From CAIUKV01 sp041659105 (lineage in GTDB: Bacteria > Actinomycetota > Acidimicrobiia > IMCC26256 > PALSA-555): DNA of 8,839 nucleotides. Below are positions 1-5,621 of this stretch, piece by piece. Positions within the stretch are counted from its first letter, which is position 1, and every line of letters begins with the position of its first letter. Below the pieces are notes generated by a model. That model made no database searches. It saw nothing but the letters and a program-made list of their open reading frames with translations, and was not told the DNA's origin. The stretch is taken from contig JBAZYX010000132.1 of assembly GCA_041659105.1 (NCBI GenBank), forward strand, positions 1-8,839. The letters run 5' to 3'. A program made the translations under genes and the position numbers.

Positions 1-1
1 C

Positions 2-601
2 CTCACCATCACCCCCTGGCCCGATCCCGTGCTCGACACGATCGGCTACGACCCCCGGTCGCGCTACGCCGAGACCTTCTGGCTCCCCACGCTCGGCCCG
101 ACCGCGCTGCTCCTGCTCCGGCACCTCGCCGGCCGCTTCGAGCAGCACACGGGTTCCATCGAGCTCCCCGTCGCCGAGACGTCCCATGCGCTCGGCCTCG
201 GGCAGCGTGACGGCACCAGCTCGCCGATCGTCCGCACGCTGACCCGGCTCGAGCAGTTCGACCTCGCGTGCAGCGACGGGCGCAGCACCGTCGCCGTGCG
301 CCGGAGCCTCCCGCCTGTGCAGCGACGTCACGTCCGGCGCCTGCCGGCCGCGCTCCAGGTAGAGCACGCCGACTGGTCGGAGGCCCACCTCGACGAGCCG
401 CCCGTGGCCACGGCCCGACGCCGCGCCCGCCGCCTCGCGCTCACGCTGCTCGAGCAGGGCGAGACCCTCGACGGCGTCGAGCACGCGCTGTTCTCCTGCG
501 GGTTCCACCCGGCGGTGTGCCACGACGCCGCCCGCTGGGCGTGGGACCGCCACTGCGAAGCCGCGCGGGAAGCCGGTTTGCTCCCTGCCCCCTCCCCCTG
601 A
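2..601 (+). CDS. Hypothetical protein, 5'-truncated by the window edge
   Basis: I do not recognise a named family. The reading frame is open to the first bases of the window, so the true start probably lies upstream. If it is inside, the only plausible start is GTG at 29, giving 190 aa. The upstream in-frame residues (TPWPDPV) read smoothly into the rest, which favours a longer protein. The visible part is soluble, with no signal peptide or membrane helix. It has an aromatic N-terminal stretch (YAETFWLPTLGPT, about residues 13-25 from the GTG). A region with the look of a winged helix follows (about 40-95), with a possible recognition helix around SSPIVRTLTRLEQFDLA. An Arg-rich linker leads to a C-terminal segment dense in Cys, His and Trp (about 157-176: C157, H160, C164, H165, H175, C176) that might bind metal. 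A DNA-binding role is only a guess. G/C-rich third codon positions support real coding. Confidence 0.6.
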   Translation, partial: LTITPWPDPVLDTIGYDPRSRYAETFWLPTLGPTALLLLRHLAGRFEQHTGSIELPVAETSHALGLGQRDGTSSPIVRTLTRLEQFDLACSDGRSTVAVRRSLPPVQRRHVRRLPAALQVEHADWSEAHLDEPPVATARRRARRLALTLLEQGETLDGVEHALFSCGFHPAVCHDAARWAWDRHCEAAREAGLLPAPSP

Positions 602-623
602 ACCGGCCCCCGCGGGGTGTGCC

Positions 624-657
624 CCGGCCGGGGCCCGCGCGTGCGGGTCCCGGCTGG
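624..657 (+). terminator. Strong GC hairpin between gene 1 and the sirtuin gene (possible terminator or operator)
   Basis: Bases 624-638 pair with 643-657 around a 4-nt loop (GCGT). This gives 15 base pairs, all Watson-Crick except two G-U pairs. The 5' arm overlaps a second perfect 14-bp palindrome, GCCCCGGCCGGGGC (621-634). No T-tract follows, so it would be a U-less actinobacterial-type terminator for the upstream gene. It also ends only 8 bases before the TAGCCT box of the sirtuin gene, so it covers that promoter's -35 zone and could be an operator instead. Confidence 0.45.
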
Positions 658-665
658 CCACGCCA

Positions 666-671
666 TAGCCT
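666..671 (+). promoter_or_regulatory. Candidate -10 box TAGCCT for the sirtuin gene; predicts a leaderless mRNA
   Basis: TAGCCT fits the actinobacterial -10 form TAnnnT. It ends six bases before the ATG at 678, so a start 7 nt downstream of the box falls on the A of ATG. No ribosome binding site precedes this ATG, which fits leaderless translation. I see no convincing -35 hexamer. Confidence 0.4.
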
Positions 672-677
672 CGTCGG

Positions 678-1454
678 ATGCAACCGGAGCCCGACGAGGC
701 GCAGCTCGACGCCGACGAGGTCGCCGATTGGCTGCGCGACGCGCAGCGGATCGTCGTCCTCACCGGCGCCGGCATCTCCACCGAATCCGGCATCCCCGAC
801 TTCCGCGGCCCGCAAGGACTGTGGACCAAGAACCCGGACGCCGAGAAGACCGCGACCCTCCAGCACTACGTCGCTGATCCCGAGGTGCGGGCCCGGGCCT
901 GGCGCAACCGGCTCGAGAGCGGGATGTGGGACGCCGAGCCCAACGCCGCGCACCGCGCGCTCGCCGAGCTCGAGCGCCGCGCCGCACTGCACACGATCGT
1001 CACCCAGAACGTCGACGGGCTGCACCACGCCGCGGGGAACTCACCCGCGCGGATCATCGAGATCCACGGCAACGTGCGGGAGGCGAAGTGCCTGTCCTGC
1101 GACTGGCGCGGCCCGATGGGCGACACCCTCGACCGCGTGCGCGCGGGTGAGGTCGACCCGCGCTGCCACACCTGCGGCGGGATCCTGAAGTCGGCCACGA
1201 TCTCCTTCGGGGAGAACCTCGTCGCCGAAGACCTCACCCGGGCCCAGCACGCGGCTTCCCGGGCCGACGTGTTCCTCGCCCTGGGCACGTCGCTCACGGT
1301 GTATCCCGCCGCGGCGCTCCCCGAGTTCGCGCTCGCGAACAAGGCCCGGCTCGTCGTGCTGAACGCGCAGGCAACCCCGTTCGACGGGCTCGCGGCCGCG
1401 ATCAGCCGCGCGCAGCTCGGGATCGCGCTTCCCGACCTGATCGAGAGGATCTGA
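678..1454 (+). CDS. cobB: Sir2-family NAD-dependent protein deacylase (sirtuin)
   Basis: This 258-aa cytoplasmic enzyme should remove acyl groups from protein lysines, consuming NAD+ and releasing nicotinamide and O-acyl-ADP-ribose. All sirtuin landmarks are present in order: GAGIS (30-34) with SGIPDFRG for NAD binding; TQNVDGLH (109-116); catalytic His130 in EIHGN; a zinc ribbon from C138, C141, C163 and C166; SFGE (176-179); and GTSLTVYPAA (203-212). Length is normal for bacterial CobB proteins. In class III sirtuins a Tyr-x-x-Arg pair reads succinyl and malonyl groups; at the matching place I read W75-R-N-R78. The Arg is kept and the Tyr replaced, so acyl preference cannot be assumed. The start ATG has no Shine-Dalgarno and directly follows a TAGCCT box. 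The gene appears to be transcribed alone; a 128-bp gap separates it from moeB. Known substrates of bacterial relatives include acetyl-CoA synthetase, but nothing here identifies a target. Confidence 0.95.
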   Translation: MQPEPDEAQLDADEVADWLRDAQRIVVLTGAGISTESGIPDFRGPQGLWTKNPDAEKTATLQHYVADPEVRARAWRNRLESGMWDAEPNAAHRALAELERRAALHTIVTQNVDGLHHAAGNSPARIIEIHGNVREAKCLSCDWRGPMGDTLDRVRAGEVDPRCHTCGGILKSATISFGENLVAEDLTRAQHAASRADVFLALGTSLTVYPAAALPEFALANKARLVVLNAQATPFDGLAAAISRAQLGIALPDLIERI

Positions 1455-1500
1455 CCCCCACCACTGGCGGCACCACCGGCGGCTGAGGGACCATCTCCCG

Positions 1501-1520
1501 CCCCGGAACGCGTTCCTGGG
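1501..1520. promoter_or_regulatory. Palindrome upstream of the rhodanese-MoeB gene (possible operator)
   Basis: GGAACGCGTTCC (1505-1516) is a perfect 12-bp palindrome. It extends by three more pairs (CCC/GGG) after one mismatch, giving a 20-bp near-perfect dyad. Its centre lies about 42 bases before the transcription start predicted from the TAGGCT box at 1541, a position often used by regulators. It could also act as a weak terminator for the sirtuin gene, though no T-tract follows. Confidence 0.3.
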
Positions 1521-1540
1521 GGAATACCCGACCACTCCGG

Positions 1541-1546
1541 TAGGCT
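1541..1546 (+). promoter_or_regulatory. Candidate -10 box TAGGCT for the rhodanese-MoeB gene
   Basis: TAGGCT matches TAnnnT and predicts a transcript starting near 1553 with a leader of about 30 nt. That leader holds a Shine-Dalgarno-like AAAGG (1571-1575), seven bases before the ATG. A small inverted repeat, TTTCGT/ACGAAA (1547-1552 and 1559-1564), sits at the expected transcription start. No clear -35 hexamer is visible. Confidence 0.35.
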
Positions 1547-1582
1547 TTTCGTCCCGTCACGAAATCTGGGAAAGGCAGCTCC

Positions 1583-2767
1583 ATGGCCACCTTCCGCGAG
1601 CTCCTCGCCAACACGAAGCAGCGGATCACCGAGATCGACCCGGCCGAGGCCGAGACGCGCCTCGGGTCCGCCACGTTCCTCGACGTCCGCGAGCTCGACG
1701 AGTACGAGCAGGGCATGATCCCGGGCGCGGTGTTCGTGCCCCGCGGCCACCTCGAGAGCCAGGCCGAGAACAAGCTCCCCGACAAGAACGCGACGGTCGT
1801 CGTCTACTGCGCGGGCGGCACTCGCTCCGCGTTCGCGGCCGACACGCTCACCCAGCTCGGCTACTCCGACGTCGTGAGCATGGCCGGCGGGTTCGGACGC
1901 TGGAAGAACGAGGGTCGGGCGTGGATCACGCCGGTCGTGCTCAGCCCCGAGCAGCGCAACCGCTACCACCGCCACGTGCTGCTCCCCGAGGTCGGCGAGG
2001 CCGGGCAGCAGCAGCTGCTCGAGTCGAAGGTGCTGCTCCTCGGCGCGGGCGGCCTCGGCTCCCCCGCCGCGCTCTACCTCGCGGCCGCAGGCGTGGGCAC
2101 GCTCGGCATCGTCGACATGGACGTGGTCGACGCGTCGAACCTCCAGCGCCAGATCCTCCACAACATGGACCGCATCGGCGAGCGCAAGGTGGACTCCGCG
2201 AAGAAGACGCTGACGATGCTCAACCCCGACGTCGACGTCGTGACCTACGACGTGCGCTTCGGCGCCGACAACGTGCTCGACATCATCGACGGGTACGACG
2301 TCATCCTCGACGGCACCGACAACTTCCCGACGCGCTACCTGCTCAACGACGCGTCGGTGCTCAAGCGCATCCCGGTGGTGCACGGCTCGATCTTCCGGTT
2401 CGAGGGCCAGGTCACGGTGTTCAAGCCGTACGAGGGCCCCTGCTACCGCTGCCTGCTCCCCGAGCCCCCGCCGCCCGAGCTCGCGCCCAACTGCGCCGAG
2501 GCCGGCGTGCTCGGCGTGCTGCCCGGCATCGTCGGCTCGATCCAGGCGCTCGAGACGATCAAGGTCCTGCTCGACCTGGGCGACCCGCTCGTCGGCCGGC
2601 TGCTCGCCTACGACGCGCTCGAGCAGAGCTTCCGCTCGTTCAAGGTGCGACGCGACCCGACCTGCCCCACCTGCGGTGCGGACGCCGGACCGATCGTGAT
2701 CGCCGAGTACGACGAGCACTGCCTCCCGCACGCGGTCCTCGCCGACGGCACCACCGTCGGCCACTGA
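1583..2767 (+). CDS. moeB: Rhodanese-MoeB/ThiF fusion: sulfur-carrier adenylyltransferase/sulfurtransferase
   Basis: This 394-aa cytoplasmic protein should adenylate the C-terminal Gly-Gly of a ubiquitin-like sulfur carrier (MoaD, and possibly ThiS or CysO) and supply sulfur for its thiocarboxylate. The N-terminal rhodanese domain (about 15-115) has LDVRELDEY and the active-site loop C76-AGGTR-S82, where C76 would carry the persulfide. The E1-like domain (about 120-394) has the nucleotide loop GAGGLGSPAALYL (154-166), D178/D180, the Arg/Gln pair in NLQRQ, the DGTDNF motif with likely catalytic D246, C304 in the CAEAGVLG loop, and a zinc site from C287, C290, C361 and C364. In mycobacterial MoeZ the rhodanese domain follows the MoeB domain; here it comes first. 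The ATG is supported by AAAGG seven bases upstream. No moaD, thiS or cysO lies nearby, so the partner is unknown. The gene converges on the cupredoxin gene. Confidence 0.93.
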   Translation: MATFRELLANTKQRITEIDPAEAETRLGSATFLDVRELDEYEQGMIPGAVFVPRGHLESQAENKLPDKNATVVVYCAGGTRSAFAADTLTQLGYSDVVSMAGGFGRWKNEGRAWITPVVLSPEQRNRYHRHVLLPEVGEAGQQQLLESKVLLLGAGGLGSPAALYLAAAGVGTLGIVDMDVVDASNLQRQILHNMDRIGERKVDSAKKTLTMLNPDVDVVTYDVRFGADNVLDIIDGYDVILDGTDNFPTRYLLNDASVLKRIPVVHGSIFRFEGQVTVFKPYEGPCYRCLLPEPPPPELAPNCAEAGVLGVLPGIVGSIQALETIKVLLDLGDPLVGRLLAYDALEQSFRSFKVRRDPTCPTCGADAGPIVIAEYDEHCLPHAVLADGTTVGH

Positions 2768-2778
2768 TCCCAACCATG

Positions 2779-2797
2779 GCCTCGCTCGCTGCGAGGC
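2779..2797. terminator. Hairpin between convergent moeB and cupredoxin genes (possible shared terminator)
   Basis: GCCTCGC (2779-2785) and GCGAGGC (2791-2797) form a perfect 7-bp stem with a 5-nt loop, 12 bases after the moeB stop. The same 108-bp gap also holds a perfect 12-bp palindrome, CGTGCGCGCACG (2832-2843). Neither has a T-tract. Their position between converging genes suggests a bidirectional terminator, but short GC dyads are common at this base composition. Confidence 0.3.
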
Positions 2798-2875
2798 GCC
2801 GATTGCACGAGCCGAACCGCAGCTGAGCCGTCGTGCGCGCACGTGAAAGCGCCTCGCGGGGGCTCGCTCGGCGGG

Positions 2876-3298
2876 TCAACCAGTCGCGGCAACGGTCGTC
2901 GTGGTCGTGACGGGCGGGGCAGCCTTCACCACGATCGTCCCGCGCTGACCCCCCGACGGCGAGCCGTGGAACGTGCAGTAGTAGGCGTACGCCCCCGGCT
3001 TCTTGAAGGTGTACGAGTAGCTCTTGCCCTTCACGAGCGCCTTCGTCCCCCACTTGGCGCCCTTCACCGGGTGCACGTTGTGCAGGACCTTGCCCTTGTT
3101 CGTCCAGGTGACCTTCGTGCCCGCGGTGACCTCGAGCTCGTCGGGCTGGAAGAAGTTGTCCTTCACCTGAACCTTCGACGAGCCGCTCGACTGCGCGGGC
3201 ACCGCGGCGCCCGCCGTTCCGACGCTGCTCAGGCCGATGCCCAGCACGAGCGCACCCGCGCTCACCGTTGCCGCTGCTCCACGCGCGAACCGATTCAC
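2876..3298 (-). CDS. Secreted cupredoxin (plastocyanin-like blue copper protein), Gln in place of axial Met
   Basis: This 140-aa exported protein starts with a signal peptide: basic MNRFARG, a hydrophobic core to about residue 28, and an AGA-A cleavage region near 29-32. A single cupredoxin fold follows (about 42-126), with FFQPDELEV, GTKVTWTNKG and the C-terminal copper loop. Likely type 1 copper ligands are H73 (in VLHNVH), C108 and H111 (in YYCTFHG). Related proteins usually have Met just before the final RG/xG turn; here the residue is Gln118, as in stellacyanins, which predicts a lower redox potential. A Pro/Thr-rich tail (PPVTTTTTV) may be a flexible or surface-exposed end. The GTG start overlaps the aminopeptidase stop as GTGA, with GAGGAG nine bases upstream inside the aminopeptidase gene, so the two should be translationally coupled. 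The electron-transfer partner is unknown; a pure copper-binding role is also possible. Confidence 0.85.
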   Translation of the reverse strand: MNRFARGAAATVSAGALVLGIGLSSVGTAGAAVPAQSSGSSKVQVKDNFFQPDELEVTAGTKVTWTNKGKVLHNVHPVKGAKWGTKALVKGKSYSYTFKKPGAYAYYCTFHGSPSGGQRGTIVVKAAPPVTTTTTVAATG

Positions 3299-4914
3299 CG
3301 TCGCCCACTCCTCGTCGTCGTCTTCTTCGCTGCTGTCGACTTCGCCGCGGCCTTCTTGGCTGCGGGCTTCCGGCGCGCCGTCGGCTTCTTCGCCCCGTTC
3401 GCGGCGGCGGCCTCGTTGACCGGACCCTCGGGCACCGTGAACCCCGCGACCAGCTCGACCAACGTCCGCACGCCGAAGCCGGTTCCGCCCTTCGTGAGGT
3501 AGCCGTCGTCACTCGGCGCCCTCGACGGGCCGGCGATGTCGAGGTGGACCCACGGACGGTCGCCCACGAACTGCTGGAGGAAGATCCCCGCGGTGAGCGC
3601 GCCGCCGTAGCCGCCGCTGCTGACGTTCTTCAGGTCGGCGACCTCGCTGTCGAGCATCTTGCGGTACTCCGAGGGCAGCGGCAGCGGCCACACCGACTCG
3701 CCGGCGCGGTCGGCCGCGGCGCGCACCTGGTCGGACCAGCCGTCGTGGTTGCCCATCAGCCCGGCGATCTTCTCGCCGAGCGCGACCACGCACGCACCGG
3801 TGAGCGTCGCGAGGTCCACGATCGCGTCGGCCTTGTCGTCGACCGCGAGCGCCAGGGCGTCCGCGAGGATGAGCCGGCCCTCCGCGTCGGTGTTGAGCAC
3901 CTCCACCGTCTTGCCGTTGCGAAAGGTCAGCACGTCCCCGGGCCGGATCGCGGTGCCGCTCGGCATGTTCTCGACCAACGGCACATACGCGGTGACGCGG
4001 TTTCGTACGCCCACTGCGCGCAGCACCGACATCGCCGCGACGACCGCGGCCGCGCCGGACATGTCGGTCTTCATGGTCTCCATGCCGCCAGGTGGCTTGA
4101 GCGAGAGGCCGCCGGAGTCGAACACCACTCCCTTGCCGACGAGCGCGAGGTGGCCCGGCGCGGGCCGGGCCGGCACGTAGGCGATCTTCAGGAACCGCGG
4201 CGGACGGGTGGAGCCCTGGCCGACCCCGATCACGCCGCCCATCCGCTGGGCCCGGATCTGGGCCTCGGTCAGCACCTGGACGGTCACGCCGGACCGTGCG
4301 AGATACCGGCGCGCGCCGGCCGCGAACTCGGCCGGCGACTGCGACCCCGCGGGCTCGTTCACCAGGTCGCGCGCGTGGGTCGCGGCCCGGCCGATCGCCG
4401 CACCGCGGTCCAGTCCCCGGCGCACCTCGGCCCGGCCGTCGAGCACCGACACCCGCCGGAGCGCGGTGGCGGTGGCCTGCGACTTGTGCTCGAGGAACTG
4501 GTACGCACCGAGCAGCACGCCCTCGGCGAGCGCCTGGGCCGCGTCCGCCGGGGCGATCGCCTTCGGCGCGGCGTCGACCAGCGACGTGGCGACCGTGCGC
4601 ACCTTGGAAGCGGCGCGCGCCAGCGCCGCGCCGGCCCGCCGCAGCCCGTCGACGGTCACCTTGGCGGGTTCGCCCACGCCGACGAGCAGCACCGCGGCCG
4701 CGGGCAGCCGACCACCGGTGGCGACCAGGACGGTCTGGCCGGGCTTGCCCTCGAAGCCGGCCACGGTCGTGACGGCATCGATGTCGGGACCGAGCGCGCG
4801 CGTCAGCGCCGCCGCGGCGGCACCGAGCGGGCCGTCGGGACCGGCGGGCACGACCAGGAGGTCGGCACGCACGGCGTCGGCGCGTTGGGAGGTGGCGGTG
4901 AGGGTGATGGCCAC
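3295..4914 (-). CDS. pepA: M17 leucyl aminopeptidase with Lys/Ala-rich C-terminal tail
   Basis: This 539-aa two-metal peptidase removes N-terminal residues from peptides in the cytoplasm, for peptide turnover. An N-terminal macro-like domain (about 1-165) precedes the catalytic domain (about 170-490). The latter has VGKGVVFDSGG (K261, D266), K273, D284 in MKTDMSG, and the M17 signature NTDAEGRL (341-348: D343, E345, R347). All expected metal and catalytic residues are present. After the normal domain end (VRTLVELVAGF, about 481-491) comes an unusual extension. Residues 509-539 are almost only Lys, Arg, Ala, Thr, Ser and Pro, like the tails of actinobacterial histone-like proteins. The GTG start at 4914 is chosen because GGAGG stands six bases before it; the frame continues upstream but the extra residues are repeat-derived and overlap pduO. 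The gene sits 58 bases after pduO and its stop overlaps the cupredoxin start. Confidence 0.94.
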   Translation of the reverse strand: MAITLTATSQRADAVRADLLVVPAGPDGPLGAAAAALTRALGPDIDAVTTVAGFEGKPGQTVLVATGGRLPAAAVLLVGVGEPAKVTVDGLRRAGAALARAASKVRTVATSLVDAAPKAIAPADAAQALAEGVLLGAYQFLEHKSQATATALRRVSVLDGRAEVRRGLDRGAAIGRAATHARDLVNEPAGSQSPAEFAAGARRYLARSGVTVQVLTEAQIRAQRMGGVIGVGQGSTRPPRFLKIAYVPARPAPGHLALVGKGVVFDSGGLSLKPPGGMETMKTDMSGAAAVVAAMSVLRAVGVRNRVTAYVPLVENMPSGTAIRPGDVLTFRNGKTVEVLNTDAEGRLILADALALAVDDKADAIVDLATLTGACVVALGEKIAGLMGNHDGWSDQVRAAADRAGESVWPLPLPSEYRKMLDSEVADLKNVSSGGYGGALTAGIFLQQFVGDRPWVHLDIAGPSRAPSDDGYLTKGGTGFGVRTLVELVAGFTVPEGPVNEAAAANGAKKPTARRKPAAKKAAAKSTAAKKTTTRSGRR

Positions 4915-4925
4915 GGGGTTCCTCC

Positions 4926-4969
4926 GGGGGTGCGGGTGGGACGGGTGGGACGGGTGGGACGGGGCGGTC
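4926..4969 (+). repeat. 9-bp tandem repeat with G-quadruplex pattern before pepA
   Basis: The unit GGGTGGGAC occurs three times without change (4934-4942, 4943-4951, 4952-4960), followed by a degenerate fourth copy (4961-4969). With the GGGGG at 4926-4930 it gives eight runs of three or more Gs separated by 1-3 bases on the plus strand, well beyond a canonical G-quadruplex motif. Plus is the template strand for the pduO-pepA transcript, so the mRNA is C-rich here. The block ends right at the pepA ribosome binding site. Confidence 0.8.
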
Positions 4970-4972
4970 GGA

Positions 4973-5536
4973 TCAGCGCTCGCGGGCGGGGCGGTACTCG
5001 CCCTCCTGCCAGCGGGCCAGGGTGTACACGAGGTCGGCGAGGCGGTTGAGGTACGCCACCACCTGGCTCTCGGGCTCGAGCCAGCCGGCGCCGGTGGCCG
5101 ACACGGCCTCGCGCTCGGCCCGGCGCACGACCGTGCGCGCGACGTCGAGCGCCGCCGCGACACGGGTCTCGCCCGGCAACACGAACTCCTGCGGCGGCTC
5201 GTACCGCGCGGTCACGTCGTCGATGATCGGCTCGAGGTCGGCCACCATCGCCGTGGTGACCCGGGTGACGCCGTCGGTGAGCTTGGCCCGGTTCTCGGGC
5301 TCGGTGGCGAGCTCTGCGCCCACCACGAAGAGCTCGCGCTGGAGTCGGATGAGGAGGGCGTCGAGCTCGCTCCCCCGCTCGGCCTCCGCGCGCGCCAGGC
5401 CCAGCGCGGAGACGGCTTCGTCGGACGTGCCGTACGCCGCCGGGCCAGGGCTGTCCTTGCGGGCCCGCCCGCCGTAGAGCAGACCGGTGGTGCCGTCGTC
5501 ACCCGTGCGCGTGTAGACCTTGCGAGGGGAGGGCAT
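4973..5536 (-). CDS. pduO: PduO-type ATP:cob(I)alamin adenosyltransferase
   Basis: This 187-aa cytoplasmic enzyme transfers the adenosyl group of ATP to cob(I)alamin, making coenzyme B12 for mutases and reductases. It has the family's N-terminal ATP-binding block (VYTRTGDDGTTGLLYGG, about 7-23), a lysine and YGTSDE segment (about 27-40; most relatives have YGTVDE), and the C-terminal helices with RTVVRRAERE and YLNRLADLVYTLAR (about 134-174), which form the conserved Arg-rich cobalamin/ATP site. Length is normal. The ATG at 5536 has no Shine-Dalgarno but follows a TAGAAT box by six bases, suggesting a leaderless mRNA. It appears to be the first gene of a minus-strand operon with pepA and the cupredoxin gene, and is divergent from ubiA. 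No B12-dependent enzyme or B12 riboswitch is visible here; the intergenic region is too short for one. Confidence 0.92.
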   Translation of the reverse strand: MPSPRKVYTRTGDDGTTGLLYGGRARKDSPGPAAYGTSDEAVSALGLARAEAERGSELDALLIRLQRELFVVGAELATEPENRAKLTDGVTRVTTAMVADLEPIIDDVTARYEPPQEFVLPGETRVAAALDVARTVVRRAEREAVSATGAGWLEPESQVVAYLNRLADLVYTLARWQEGEYRPARER

Positions 5537-5542
5537 CGAGGG

Positions 5543-5548
5543 ATTCTA
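5543..5548 (-). promoter_or_regulatory. Candidate -10 box TAGAAT for pduO; predicts a leaderless mRNA
   Basis: On the minus strand TAGAAT is followed by six bases (CCCTCG) and then the pduO ATG, the same geometry as at the sirtuin gene. The predicted transcription start is the A of the start codon. No ribosome binding site or clear -35 hexamer is seen. Confidence 0.4.
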
Positions 5549-5603
5549 CGGCCCGGGTTCGCACCTTCTCTCCCCAGGCACGGTGACCGTCGCGGACCAC
5601 AAC

Positions 5604-5609
5604 TAGCCT
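5604..5609 (+). promoter_or_regulatory. Candidate -10 box TAGCCT for the ubiA-dprE1-dprE2 operon
   Basis: TAGCCT ends 12 bases before the ubiA ATG, so the predicted 5' leader is only about 4-6 nt, too short for a ribosome binding site. A weak -35-like GTGACC (5583-5588) stands 15 bases upstream. The box lies in the 85-bp region shared with the divergent pduO promoter. Confidence 0.38.
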
Positions 5610-5621
5610 GACCGCGCAACT

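Noticed and set aside
866..2842. A 658-codon minus-strand open frame opposite the sirtuin and rhodanese-MoeB genes
   Set aside because: Its product is Arg/Ala/Glu/His-rich low complexity with no domain, and it lies antisense to two clear enzymes. It is a GC-rich mirror frame.
4934..4969. CRISPR-like array
   Set aside because: The units are 9 bp and directly adjacent with no spacers, so it is a simple tandem repeat.
3268..5049. A 593-codon plus-strand open frame opposite pepA
   Set aside because: The translation is Arg/Gly/His/Asp-rich with no recognisable motif, while the minus strand encodes an intact M17 peptidase and a cupredoxin start.
4915..5163. N-terminal extension of pepA to 622 residues
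   Set aside because: It would overlap pduO out of frame and translate the G/C repeat as SHP repeats. The GTG at 4914 has an ideal GGAGG site and matches the family start.
4208..5611. A 467-codon plus-strand open frame opposite pepA and pduO
   Set aside because: It is a shadow of well-supported minus-strand genes; the repeated WDG residues merely translate the 9-bp repeat.
5537..5621. Cobalamin riboswitch upstream of pduO
   Set aside because: The whole intergenic region is 85 bp, shorter than a B12 riboswitch, and the predicted mRNA has no leader.
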